From contig NZ_UWOE01000001.1 in assembly GCF_900604355.1 (NCBI RefSeq), forward strand, positions 1,240,001-1,304,000: a stretch of DNA of 64,000 nucleotides. The letters are read 5' to 3'. This DNA comes from Luxibacter massiliensis. Its GTDB lineage: Bacteria; Bacillota; Clostridia; Lachnospirales; Lachnospiraceae. Of this stretch, positions 33,514 through 41,922 are shown piece by piece. Position 1 is the stretch's first letter. Each line of letters begins with the position of its first letter. Under the pieces are notes generated by a model. The model was given only the letters and a program-made list of their open reading frames with translations, made no database searches and had not been told where the DNA came from. Position numbers and translations under genes: made by a program.

Positions 33514-34737
33514 TTGTTAGAAATTAAAACCAATGAATCAGAAGCAGCTGCAAGAATTATTGTTATCGGAGTCGGCGGCGGCGGTAATAACGCAGTGAAC
33601 CGCATGATCGAAGAGCAGATTGCAGGTGTAGAATTTATAGCCATCAATACGGACAAACAGGCACTCCAGTTGTGTAAGGCGCCCACATTGATGCAGATAG
33701 GCGAGAAGCTTACAAAAGGACTCGGCGCAGGTGCGCAGCCAGAAGTAGGGGAGAAAGCTGCGGAGGAGAGCGCAGAGGAGATTTCAGCGGCCCTTAAGGG
33801 TGCTGATATGGTATTCGTGACATGTGGCATGGGCGGCGGCACAGGTACTGGAGCTACTCCGGTTGTTGCCCGCATTGCGAAAGAACAGGGAGCGCTGACT
33901 GTCGGCGTTGTCACAAAGCCATTCCGTTTTGAATCCAGAACACGTATGTCAAACGCCCTTGGCGGTATAGATAAATTAAAAGAGAATGTAGACACATTGA
34001 TTGTCATCCCCAATGATAAGCTTTTGGAAGTAGTGGACAGGCGTACTACTATGCCGGAGGCCCTGAAGAAAGCGGATGAAGTGCTTCAGCAAGGTATTCA
34101 GGGCATCACAGACTTGATTAATGTGCCGTCTTTGATTAACCTGGACTTTGCAGATATCCAGACAGTCATGAAGGACAAGGGTATCGCACATATTGGCATT
34201 GGTGCAGGACGGGGAGATGACAAGGCTCTGGAGGCAGTGAAGCAGGCTGTTGCCAGTCCGCTGCTTGAGACAACCATCCAGGGTGCGTCCCACGTTATTA
34301 TTAATATTTCTGGTGACATCACACTGATGGATGCATCAGATGCTGCAGAATATGTACAGGAGCTTGCCGGGGAAAATGCGAATATTATCTTTGGCGCTAT
34401 GTATGATGATTCCAAGTCAGATGAGGCAACCATTACTGTAATCGCCACAGGCTTACATAATGTAGGCGGAAGCTCATCTAAGCTGAAGGCAAGGCTGGAG
34501 GGCCAGCAGAAGGTAGGGTCTATCCTCCCATCAGGGGATATGGTGAAGAGGACGGCAGCAGACCCAGAGCGCCGGATGGCCGGCACAGTAAGGCCGACAG
34601 GTACGGTAAGGCCTTCAGGGGCCGCAGCGCCGCGGCAGTCCAGCGGTACAATGCCGACTCTGGAACAGCCAAGGACTGCCCCTTCCGGGAAAGTAAAAGA
34701 ACAGTCTATCAAAATTCCAGACTTTTTCAAAAAGTAG
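33514..34737 (+). CDS. ftsZ: Cell division protein FtsZ
   Basis: Tubulin-like GTPase that forms the Z-ring. 407 residues: VIGVGGGGNNAVNRMI, AINTDKQAL, the tubulin signature GGGTGTG (about 106-112), NALGGIDKLKENVDTLIVIPNDKLL, and the T7-loop region NLDFADIQTVM. A variable linker leads to the conserved C-terminal peptide IKIPDFFKK that binds FtsA, SepF and ZapA-type partners. Translation begins at TTG after a GGAGG. It is closed by a terminator. Confidence 0.98.
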   Translation: MLEIKTNESEAAARIIVIGVGGGGNNAVNRMIEEQIAGVEFIAINTDKQALQLCKAPTLMQIGEKLTKGLGAGAQPEVGEKAAEESAEEISAALKGADMVFVTCGMGGGTGTGATPVVARIAKEQGALTVGVVTKPFRFESRTRMSNALGGIDKLKENVDTLIVIPNDKLLEVVDRRTTMPEALKKADEVLQQGIQGITDLINVPSLINLDFADIQTVMKDKGIAHIGIGAGRGDDKALEAVKQAVASPLLETTIQGASHVIINISGDITLMDASDAAEYVQELAGENANIIFGAMYDDSKSDEATITVIATGLHNVGGSSSKLKARLEGQQKVGSILPSGDMVKRTAADPERRMAGTVRPTGTVRPSGAAAPRQSSGTMPTLEQPRTAPSGKVKEQSIKIPDFFKK

Positions 34738-34757
34738 AGTATGTTATAAGATTAAGG

Positions 34758-34796
34758 GCAGGAGACTTCGCGTGGAAGTTTCCTGCTTTCGTTTTT
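34758..34796 (+). terminator. Intrinsic terminator after ftsZ
   Basis: The 12-bp stem (34758-34769 with 34775-34786, one G-U pair, loop GCGTG) is followed by TTTCGTTTTT. Confidence 0.88.
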
Positions 34797-34879
34797 AAGG
34801 GGAATGTGTTTCATGGGGCAGAAAATCTCTTACAAATTCTGCTGTGTAAGTGAAAAGTAGTTTCCAGAATGTTCCTTTT

Positions 34880-34944
34880 TGTCGAAATAATCTATCTATC
34901 CCCGTCACTATCTGACAAATTTCCATAACCTTACCATATATAAT
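34880..34944 (+). promoter_or_regulatory. Spo0A-type promoter of spoIIGA-sigE
   Basis: An exact 0A-box (TGTCGAA, consensus TGNCGAA) is at 34880-34886. A one-mismatch box (TGACAAA) is at 34913-34919, overlapping a -35-like CTGACA (34912-34917). TATAAT follows at 34939-34944, giving a 21-bp spacer. A -35/-10 spacing several bases too long with 0A-boxes upstream is the known design of the Bacillus spoIIG promoter, which needs phosphorylated Spo0A. Confidence 0.72.
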
Positions 34945-34998
34945 AAATCTTGCTTGAGTGCCAAATCGATTTAGTACCAACGAGAAAGAGGGTGGAGC

Positions 34999-35787
34999 AT
35001 GTACTATGAACTATACATAGACGTGTTGTTTCTTGTGAATTTCATGATGGATTCCCTGCTGCTCCTGTCAATCAATCAGATACTGAAATGTTCTGCCACA
35101 CATGGACGTATTTTTTCAGGAGGGGCCCTGGGGGCCGCGCTGACCTGTGCGGTGACGGCTGTGCCGGCGCCGGGGGTTGTGAAATTTCTGTTATTCCACA
35201 CGGTAGTCAATACAATAATGATTAAAACAGGATTAAGAGTCAAAGGAAAAAAACAATTTTGGAAAGCATTTGTGTTGTTGTATATCACATCCTTCCTCTT
35301 CGGAGGGATCCTGCAGGCACTACATCCCTATGTGCGAACAGGCAGTCTGTTTTTCGCGGCGGCAGTTGGCTGCTATTATGTCATAAAGTGCTGCTGGAAA
35401 TTTTTTGTAAGGCTTCAGTCAGTGCAGAAAAAGGTATGTGATATTACCCTGTACACCAGTACAGGAGAGCAGAAGGTGAAAGCGTTAATTGACACGGGCA
35501 ACGGCCTGGAGGACAATTTTTCAAAGGAGCCTGTGAGTGTGATAGATAAGACTCTGGCAAGGAGTGTCCTGGCAGATGAGGATTTAAAAAATGGCTTCCA
35601 CTATATACCATACCGGACTGTTGGGAAAGAGAGTATTATGCCTGTATTCCGGATCAGAAAAATGTGTATACATCTGGAGGAGGAAAGATGGGTGGAGGCG
35701 CCGGTAATCGGAGTCTGCGAGGAGCGTGTTTCAGAACAGCAAGAATATCAGATGATTTTAAATCCTGACTTATTAGGAGGCATATAA
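34999..35787 (+). CDS. spoIIGA: Sigma-E processing peptidase SpoIIGA
   Basis: Membrane aspartic protease that cleaves pro-SigE in the mother cell after septation, when triggered by SpoIIR. Five N-terminal helices begin MYYELYIDVLFLVNFMMDSLLL; the cytoplasmic half carries the catalytic Asp165 in ALIDTGNGL and ends with YQMILNPDLL. 262 residues is shorter than the Bacillus protein (about 309). AGAGGGTGGAG precedes the ATG. sigE starts 2 bp after the stop, so the protease and its substrate are co-expressed. Confidence 0.95.
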   Translation: MYYELYIDVLFLVNFMMDSLLLLSINQILKCSATHGRIFSGGALGAALTCAVTAVPAPGVVKFLLFHTVVNTIMIKTGLRVKGKKQFWKAFVLLYITSFLFGGILQALHPYVRTGSLFFAAAVGCYYVIKCCWKFFVRLQSVQKKVCDITLYTSTGEQKVKALIDTGNGLEDNFSKEPVSVIDKTLARSVLADEDLKNGFHYIPYRTVGKESIMPVFRIRKMCIHLEEERWVEAPVIGVCEERVSEQQEYQMILNPDLLGGI

Positions 35788-35789
35788 AG

Positions 35790-36530
35790 ATGGTTGTAAA
35801 AGTAGCAGTACCCCAGCATTTTAAACTGAAAGTAATACCAGACATCAGAAGTATTTTCTTTTCTAACCACAAGGAAATACACTATATTGGAGGATCCGAG
35901 GTGCTGCCCGCCCCCTTGGAGACAGCGAGGGAGACAGAGGTGATACAGCACCTTGGGTCCGAATATGATGAGGAGGCGAAAAAGCTTCTTATTGAGCATA
36001 ACCTGCGCCTGGTGGTCTACATAGCTAAAAAATTTGATAATACCGGCGTGGGGGTGGAAGATTTAATTTCCATAGGTACAATTGGCCTGATCAAAGCGAT
36101 CAATACATTCAACCCTACAAAGAAGATCAAGCTGGCTACCTATGCGTCGCGCTGTATTGAGAATGAGATTCTCATGTATCTGCGCAGAAACAGCAAGACG
36201 AAAATGGAGGTATCCATAGATGAGCCGCTGAATGTGGACTGGGACGGCAATGAGCTTTTGCTGTCAGATATTCTTGGCACTGAGGAGGATACGATCTATA
36301 AGGACTTGGAGAATGAAGCAGAACGGAAGCTTCTGATTAAAGCTATCAATAAGCTTTCCAGCAGGGAGAAGCTCATCGTAAAGATGCGTTTCGGCCTGGA
36401 TAATCCAGACGGGGAGGAGAAAACCCAGAAGGAAGTGGCGGATCTGCTGGGCATATCCCAGTCTTACATATCCCGCCTTGAGAAAAAGATTATGCAGAGG
36501 CTGAAAAGAGAAATGGTCAGGTATGAGTAG
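35790..36530 (+). CDS. sigE: RNA polymerase sporulation sigma factor SigE (pro-form)
   Basis: Mother-cell sigma factor. The first roughly 30 residues are the membrane-associated pro-sequence; the processing site region reads HYIGGSEVLPAPL, close to the Bacillus VYYIGGSEALPPPL. Region 2 (NLRLVVYIAKKFDNTGVGVEDLISIGTIGLIKA, KKIKLATYASRCIENEILM) and region 4 (TQKEVADLLGISQSYISRLEKKI) are intact. 246 residues is about normal. Expected targets in this window include cotJABC. It is followed by a hairpin. Confidence 0.97.
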   Translation: MVVKVAVPQHFKLKVIPDIRSIFFSNHKEIHYIGGSEVLPAPLETARETEVIQHLGSEYDEEAKKLLIEHNLRLVVYIAKKFDNTGVGVEDLISIGTIGLIKAINTFNPTKKIKLATYASRCIENEILMYLRRNSKTKMEVSIDEPLNVDWDGNELLLSDILGTEEDTIYKDLENEAERKLLIKAINKLSSREKLIVKMRFGLDNPDGEEKTQKEVADLLGISQSYISRLEKKIMQRLKREMVRYE

Positions 36531-36540
36531 GGACTAAGCA

Positions 36541-36594
36541 AAGGGCAGGAGACTGCCGCAGGTGCATATTCACCTGCGGCAGTACCTTGCCCTT
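36541..36594 (+). terminator. Strong nested hairpin after sigE
   Basis: A perfect 13-bp inner stem (36552-36564 with 36571-36583, loop CATATT) lies inside an outer 7-bp stem AAGGGCA/TGCCCTT. The T-tract is short (CCTTTA). It lies between sigE (+) and the end of the unknown gene (-), so it may serve both. Confidence 0.72.
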
Positions 36595-36640
36595 TAGAGC
36601 TGCAATGGCATTTATAAATCGAAGAAATAATACGAGAAAG

Positions 36641-37120
36641 TCAGGGTCTCCCATTAACATATGAGTAAAAATCTTCCATAGAAAAATCTGTAGGCAGGCC
36701 AGCTAAATCGGGCCGCCCGTTCTCTATATGATCTTGCTTCAATTTAAGCCATTGTACAAACATCATTGGATCGTTTTGCCATTTATCATTTACCCATTTT
36801 TCTTGCTCTTCACGTATAAATTCAAGCCTCTCCCCATAAGATAAGTTTAGACTATTGGCTTTTTCTAAAGTTTTAGCTAAATGAGTATTAGAACTTATTA
36901 TGGTTTCCCCGCCAATCGTCCATTCTCTTGGTATTTTTATAGATACAGGGTCGGTGACATTCAATGTATCCTTTTGAGCGGTCCCTTCTGGACTAAGTTC
37001 TAATCTATCGGTGGACATAGCATATTCTGGTTTCAATTCCACCGTCTGCATAGCTGGTGTTTGTCTTATCAATGTATTTACATTATTCTGCATATAGTTG
37101 ACATATCCTGATACGTTCAT
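36641..37120 (-). CDS. Hypothetical protein, unknown function
   Basis: 159 residues from the ATG at 37120, which follows TGAGG; an ATG 16 codons upstream lacks a site. No signal peptide or membrane helix. The N-terminal part (MNVSGYVNYMQNN, then STDRLELSPEGTAQ) loosely recalls the DRLELS-type motif of small flagellar regulators and export substrates, but the rest (SYGERLEFIREEQEKW, NDPMMFVQWLKLKQDHIENGRPDL, FSMEDFYSYV) matches nothing I know. It looks more AT-rich than its neighbours and is on the opposite strand, inserted between sigE and the nuclease gene. Confidence 0.72.
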   Translation of the reverse strand: MNVSGYVNYMQNNVNTLIRQTPAMQTVELKPEYAMSTDRLELSPEGTAQKDTLNVTDPVSIKIPREWTIGGETIISSNTHLAKTLEKANSLNLSYGERLEFIREEQEKWVNDKWQNDPMMFVQWLKLKQDHIENGRPDLAGLPTDFSMEDFYSYVNGRP

Positions 37121-37560
37121 ATTTTTTACCTCACTCAGTTCCTTTCCTCTTCGTATCATTCCCCTCATTTTTACCCTATGATGATTGAGTATTTAAATAA
37201 TGTCACTCCCTCATAAATCTTATCGGCATTCTCATTAAAAAATTAACTATAGGCAGTTAAATTTTTGTTTATATCGTCTAATGTTTGTGAGCGATGTTCT
37301 GCTCATTCCCCCTCCCGGAGGCCAGAGTATGAATGAACGGCAGCCGTATACAGATATAACGCCCGCAGCTTGAAAAGGCCATGGACAAATTGGACGCTAG
37401 CTAATGTAAATGAGCCTTGTATGTGTTATGATAAATACTATAGATTCCAAAGATACCCCAAAGGCATACTGTAATATATGCCCTGATCCCAATAAAAGGT
37501 ATTGTTTGGAGCAAACGGACAAAATATAAAAAGTATTCTAAGAAAAGGTTGGTGAATGAA
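37121..37560. other. Intergenic region between divergent genes, 440 bp
   Basis: AT-rich first half; a CCCCCTCCCGGAGG stretch lies near 37309. A possible promoter for the nuclease gene is TTGTAT (37417-37422), 16 bp, TATAGA (37439-37444). No gene is supported. Confidence 0.5.
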
Positions 37561-39171
37561 ATGAAATTGACATTTTTGAGGGCGGCCCATGAAGTGACGG
37601 GCAGCTGCCATCTGCTGGAGGCGGCAGGAAAGAAGATTTTGATTGACTGTGGCATGGAGCAGGGGCCTGATTTGTATGAGAATCCAGAACTTCCGGTCCC
37701 GGAACAGGAGATTGATTATGTATTGCTGACCCATGCCCACATCGATCATTCAGGCCTCTTGCCCCTGCTGGCTAAAAGAGGGTTTAAGGGTGATATTTTT
37801 ACGACCTTTGCAACTGCGGATTTGTGTAACATTATGCTCCGTGACAGTGCCCATATCCAGGAGTTTGAGGCTGAATGGAGGAACAGGAAGGGAAAACGTG
37901 CAGGGCAGCCTGTATTTGAACCTATCTATGTGATGCAGGATGCTTTGGATGCGATTGCCCTGCTTGTGCCGTGCCAGTATGGGGAGAGGATACGGCTCTG
38001 TGATGGCATTGAAATAAGGTTTACGGATGTGGGCCATTTGCTTGGGTCGGCGAGTATAGAGGTATGGGCGGCAGAGGGCGGCATACAGAAGAAGATTGTC
38101 TTTTCAGGGGATGTGGGGAATAAGAACCAGCCCATCATCAAAGATCCCAGTTATACGGATACGGCAGATTATGTGGTTGTAGAGTCCACATACGGGAACC
38201 GCCTGCATTCCACGGAAGAGGTGGATTATGTAGGGGAATTTACCCGTGTCCTTAGGGAGACTTTTGAGAAAGGCGGAAATGTTGTAATTCCCTCCTTTGC
38301 CGTAGGCAGGACTCAGGAGATGCTATATTTTATCCGGGAAATCAAGGAAAAGAATCTGTTGAAGGAATACCCTGATTTTGAAGTATATCTGGACAGTCCC
38401 CTGGCCATTGAGGCCACCAAGGTATTTACAAAAAATATGAGGGACTGTTTTGACGAGGAGGCCATGAGGCTGGTGAATACCGGTGTGAACCCGCTCGTAT
38501 TCCCTGGACTGAAAACTTCCACAACAAGTGAAGATTCCAAAATGATTAATTTCATTGAGAAGCCAAAGGTTATTATTTCCGCCTCAGGCATGTGTGATGC
38601 GGGGCGCATACGCCATCACTTAAAACACAATCTGTGGCGCCCCGAATGTACAATTCTCTTTGTAGGCTACCAGTCCGGCGGGACTCTGGGGCGACGGCTG
38701 CTGGACGGAGAAAAAAATATAAGATTATTCGGCGAGCCTATCGAAGTACATGCCAGAATAGAGAGCCTGCACGGAATCAGCGGGCACGCGGACAAAGACG
38801 GACTGCTGGACTGGCTGGGGGGATTTCAGAGTCCGATCCAGAGGGTCTTTGTAGTCCATGGTGAGGATAAAGTAACAGAGGAGTTCGCCCAGACGATACA
38901 GGAAAGGCTGGGGTATGAGGCATGGGCCCCCTTCCCCGGAGGCCAGGCCGATCTGTCTGCCAACAAGATTGTCAGTGAGGGAACCAGTATACCTGTGAAG
39001 GCAAGGAAACCAACCCAAAAGAGAGTGGAGGATGCCTTTGAAAGACTGCTGGCAGCAGGCCGGCAGCTTTTGGATGTGATTCAGAAAAACCGGGAGATTT
39101 CTAATAAGGATAAGGCCAAATTTGAAAATCAAATACGGAACCTGGCTAATAAATGGGATAGATGGGATTGA
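37561..39171 (+). CDS. Metallo-beta-lactamase-fold RNA-processing exonuclease (beta-CASP family)
   Basis: 536 residues. The metallo-beta-lactamase core binds zinc through HAHIDH (His58, His60, Asp62, His63), DVGHLLGSASIEV and FSGDVGN. The beta-CASP part has VVESTYGNR, PSFAVGRTQEMLYFI, SASGMCDAGRIRHHLKHNL and GISGHADKDGLLDWL. This CPSF/Ysh1-like architecture is typical of bacterial YSH1-type ribonucleases. A C-terminal region of about 80 charged residues is extra. A TTG 4 codons upstream could also start. It lies between sigE and sigG, where Bacillus has the two sigma genes adjacent. Confidence 0.92.
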   Translation: MKLTFLRAAHEVTGSCHLLEAAGKKILIDCGMEQGPDLYENPELPVPEQEIDYVLLTHAHIDHSGLLPLLAKRGFKGDIFTTFATADLCNIMLRDSAHIQEFEAEWRNRKGKRAGQPVFEPIYVMQDALDAIALLVPCQYGERIRLCDGIEIRFTDVGHLLGSASIEVWAAEGGIQKKIVFSGDVGNKNQPIIKDPSYTDTADYVVVESTYGNRLHSTEEVDYVGEFTRVLRETFEKGGNVVIPSFAVGRTQEMLYFIREIKEKNLLKEYPDFEVYLDSPLAIEATKVFTKNMRDCFDEEAMRLVNTGVNPLVFPGLKTSTTSEDSKMINFIEKPKVIISASGMCDAGRIRHHLKHNLWRPECTILFVGYQSGGTLGRRLLDGEKNIRLFGEPIEVHARIESLHGISGHADKDGLLDWLGGFQSPIQRVFVVHGEDKVTEEFAQTIQERLGYEAWAPFPGGQADLSANKIVSEGTSIPVKARKPTQKRVEDAFERLLAAGRQLLDVIQKNREISNKDKAKFENQIRNLANKWDRWD

Positions 39172-39342
39172 CAAATGATGGAATTAATTCTGAAATAGGA
39201 GAAAACTGACGCAGGCTTGCCTTCTTAAATCCCGTTGTCAAGGACTAAAACTTTTTTTAATTTTCGCTCCAAAGAATAACTGAAGGGAAGAATGAGAATC
39301 ATTTTACTAGATCTAAATATTTCGGCTAGGAGGATTCTTATT

Positions 39343-40122
39343 ATGGCTTTAAATAAGGTTGAGTTATGCGGGGTGAATACGGCAAAGCTGCCGCTTCTGA
39401 AGGAGGAGGAGAAGGAGGCATTGTTTGCCCGTATTAAAGAAGGGGATGAAGAGGCACGGGAGGAATACATTAAAGGGAACCTGCGTTTAGTGTTAAGTGT
39501 GATTAAGCGGTTTTCTGGGAGCAATGAGAATGCAGACGATTTATTTCAGATAGGCTGTGTGGGACTGATGAAAGCTGTGGATCATTTTGACCCGGGCCGC
39601 CTGGTGAAGTTTTCTACTTATGCGGTGCCTATGATTATTGGAGAGATCCGGCGTTATCTAAGGGATAATAATTCTATCCGTGTGAGCCGCTCTTTGCGCG
39701 ATACGGCATACAAGGCTATTTACGCAAGGGAAGGCTATATGAAAAAGCACCTTAAGGAACCTACAGTGCAGGAAATTGCTGAGGAGATAGGTATCTCCAA
39801 AGAGGACATTGTTTTTGCACTGGATGCCATACAGATGCCCATGAGCCTCCATGAGCCGGTCTACAGTGATGGGGGAGACACGCTGTATGTGATGGATCAG
39901 GTAAGTGACAAGAAAAATAAAGAGGAAAACTGGGTAGAAGAGCTGTCTTTAGAGGCGGCAATGGAGAGGCTGAACGAGAGGGAGCGCTATATTATCACGC
40001 TTCGGTTTTTTGAGGGGAAAACCCAGATGGAAGTTGCTGAGGAGATTAAGATATCCCAGGCACAGGTCAGCAGGCTGGAAAAAAATGCGCTGAAGGTGAT
40101 GAAGCAGTATCTCCTTGGATAA
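39343..40122 (+). CDS. sigG: RNA polymerase sporulation sigma factor SigG
   Basis: Late forespore sigma factor. It begins MALNKVELCGVNTAKLPLL, nearly the Bacillus SigG start, after AGGAGG; the frame is open 17 codons earlier but without support. Region 2 (GNLRLVLSVIKRFSGSNENADDLFQIGCVGLMKA), region 3 (EIAEEIGISKEDIVFALDAIQMPMSLHEPVY) and region 4 (TQMEVAEEIKISQAQVSRLEKNALK) are intact. 259 residues is the normal length. I could not place a SigF/SigG promoter with confidence in the 170 bp upstream. Confidence 0.97.
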   Translation: MALNKVELCGVNTAKLPLLKEEEKEALFARIKEGDEEAREEYIKGNLRLVLSVIKRFSGSNENADDLFQIGCVGLMKAVDHFDPGRLVKFSTYAVPMIIGEIRRYLRDNNSIRVSRSLRDTAYKAIYAREGYMKKHLKEPTVQEIAEEIGISKEDIVFALDAIQMPMSLHEPVYSDGGDTLYVMDQVSDKKNKEENWVEELSLEAAMERLNERERYIITLRFFEGKTQMEVAEEIKISQAQVSRLEKNALKVMKQYLLG

Positions 40123-40203
40123 CACTACAATGAAATAATGGTTGAAATTTCCACGGCTTCATACTATTATAGACATAGACTAAAGAGAGGTACGGTAAAA
40201 GCC

Positions 40204-40869
40204 ATGTATAAAGCTTGTATATTTGACCTGGATGGGACTTTGACGGATACGCTGGATTCCCTCACTTTTTCTGTGAACGGGACTCTTGAGGAGATGGGGT
40301 TTGCTGCCATCGACAGAGAGAAGTGCCGCATGCTCGTGGGGAATGGCGCAAGAGTGCTGATGGAGAAAGCCCTTCTAGCAGGGGGCGCGGAAAATCTGGA
40401 TCGTATAGACGAGGCCATGCAGATTTATGGGCGTATATTTGACGCCAACTGCACATATCATGTAATACCGTACCAGGGGATCCAAGAGCTTTTGGATGAC
40501 CTGAGGGCATCCGGCGTCCAGCTGGGGGTTCTGTCCAACAAACCTGACAGGCAGGCTGTCCATGTAGTGGAGGAGATATTCGGGAAGGATGTATTCCAAT
40601 GGGTACAGGGCCAAAAGGAAGGAGTGCCCAGGAAACCGGATCCTTTCGCCGCCCTTAAGATAGCCCAGATATTCAATGCCCTGCCCCGGGAGTGTGTGTA
40701 TATTGGGGACTCAGAGGTGGATATAGCGACGGGGACGGCTGCAGGGATGGTGACAGTAGGAGTTGACTGGGGGTTTAGGGACAGAGAGACTCTCAGGGCA
40801 GCCAAAGCCGCACACATTGTAAGTACCCCAAAAGAGCTTAAGGAGTTAATAATGAGACAGGAGGTATAG
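40204..40869 (+). CDS. HAD-family hydrolase (phosphoglycolate phosphatase-like)
   Basis: 221 residues. Motif I is FDLDGTLTDT with the nucleophile Asp, motif II is the Ser in LSNKPD, and motifs III/IV are KPDP with YIGDSEVDIATGTAAGM. A helical cap lies between I and II, as in Gph/PpaX proteins. The substrate is not determined; pyrophosphate or 2-phosphoglycolate are known for relatives. The start at MYKACIFDLDG is chosen because family members begin there; a longer frame starts at 40138. Confidence 0.88.
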   Translation: MYKACIFDLDGTLTDTLDSLTFSVNGTLEEMGFAAIDREKCRMLVGNGARVLMEKALLAGGAENLDRIDEAMQIYGRIFDANCTYHVIPYQGIQELLDDLRASGVQLGVLSNKPDRQAVHVVEEIFGKDVFQWVQGQKEGVPRKPDPFAALKIAQIFNALPRECVYIGDSEVDIATGTAAGMVTVGVDWGFRDRETLRAAKAAHIVSTPKELKELIMRQEV

Positions 40870-40873
40870 GATC

Positions 40874-41137
40874 ATGAATGAGTATGATGAGGAGTGCCTG
40901 CAGGCATTTTTGAAAAACCAGTCACAGTTATTTGATGAGCCGGTGGCAGAGACACTTGAGGAGGCGGAGGCCTTTCTGGAGGACTGTATGGCAGTGGTGG
41001 TTGATACCATTAGTGAAGTGAGAGAATACTTTGAAGAGAGTGGGATTGATGTGGATACTATGTCTGATGAAGAGGTAGAGGAAGCATCTGAGGTCTTTTT
41101 ACTTCCGGGAGGACGTTACCTGGTTGTGGAGGGATAG
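40874..41137 (+). CDS. Small acidic protein, unknown function
   Basis: 87 residues, strongly acidic (DEECLQ, EEAEAF, SDEEVEEASEV), no signal or membrane segment, with a hydrophobic end LLPGGRYLVVEG. Four bp after the HAD gene, so translationally close-coupled. It looks like a helical bundle with a short beta end. I do not recognise a family. Confidence 0.7.
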   Translation: MNEYDEECLQAFLKNQSQLFDEPVAETLEEAEAFLEDCMAVVVDTISEVREYFEESGIDVDTMSDEEVEEASEVFLLPGGRYLVVEG

Positions 41138-41168
41138 CTCTGATACTTAAGGATATAGGCGCAAGCAG

Positions 41169-41201
41169 AAGCCGCAGTACTTATTTGACTGCGGCTTTTC
41201 C
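41169..41201. terminator. Bidirectional terminator overlapping the end of the minus-strand gene
   Basis: AAGCCGCAGT (41169-41178) pairs with ACTGCGGCTT (41188-41197) over 10 bp, followed by TTCC on the plus strand. The stop codon of the minus-strand gene (41181-41183) lies in the loop. Confidence 0.75.
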
Positions 41202-41615
41202 TGTCGCTTCTTTTATGGCTTCCAGTATGACCTGGGAGGTATAGGGAGTTTCATCAGACAGAGTAATGTCATCCAGTGACTGTTTTTCATATACTTGTTC
41301 TGCTATATCTTCGATGGCAGGCTGGATGAGGGGGAATGTGGTCGTGACTGCCTCATCTAGGTTGGAAAACCGGATTGAGTTGATGTGAGACTCATCTACA
41401 GACACCTCAACCTCCAGGTTTGTATTGTTCAAAGTAAGCGTAGACGTGTAAATTCCCGGAGTGTACTGCTTTTTCGCATCTGCATTTTTATCTTTTCCTC
41501 CGGGGCCGAACATTACAACCAGCAGGATAATCAGAAGAATGCCGAGCACTGCAAATACGGCAGTATAAATGATTTCTTTCATATGCAGAACGATGATTTT
41601 TGTTTTGGAACCCAT
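41181..41615 (-). CDS. Membrane-anchored protein with a diverged FMN-binding-like domain
   Basis: 144 residues from the ATG at 41615, which follows AGGAGG; upstream in-frame codons have no site. A membrane helix lies near residues 18-37 (AVFAVLGILLIILLVVMF). The outer domain YTPGIYTSTLTLNNTNLEVEV...SINSIRF-like with a closing SDETPYTSQVILEAIKEA resembles FMN_bind domains, in which DGxYTG and SGATxTS motifs occur; the flavinylated Thr position is replaced by the ETPYTS context, so flavin attachment is doubtful. The function is unknown. Confidence 0.68.
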   Translation of the reverse strand: MGSKTKIIVLHMKEIIYTAVFAVLGILLIILLVVMFGPGGKDKNADAKKQYTPGIYTSTLTLNNTNLEVEVSVDESHINSIRFSNLDEAVTTTFPLIQPAIEDIAEQVYEKQSLDDITLSDETPYTSQVILEAIKEATGKAAVK

Positions 41616-41922
41616 AGTGAGACCTCCTGTGTTAGTCAAATTCACTTTAAGAGAATGGGAAATTGAAGTTGCCTTCCAGGCACGTTTTTTGTCTGCCCGC
41701 CTTTGGGGCAAAAGTGACAAGGCGCCCTTTGGATATGCCCATTACGCTTTTTATAAGTGTATGACATAGGATGGAAAAATATTCACGGCTTTTGCGTGAC
41801 AAACAGAGGGCCATCCTGTAAAATAAATAAGAAATTAAATATTTCGGTGCAGGCTGGCCGGGCAGCAGCCATCCAACATATACGCAGCCCTGGCCGCGCC
41901 GCAGATATATAAAGAGGTGAAA
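41616..41922. other. Intergenic region before pth, 307 bp
   Basis: A promoter-like pair is seen: GTGACA (41796-41801), 17 bp, TAAAAT (41819-41824). No gene or known RNA is recognised. Confidence 0.45.
41796..41824 (+). promoter_or_regulatory. Possible promoter for pth-mfd
   Basis: GTGACA, a 17-bp spacer and TAAAAT, about 100 bp before pth. The -35 has one mismatch to TTGACA beyond the first base. Confidence 0.5.

Noticed and set aside
39172..39342. SigF/SigG promoter upstream of sigG
   Set aside because: A GGGAAGAATG sequence near the -10 consensus exists, but no matching -35 lies at the proper distance.
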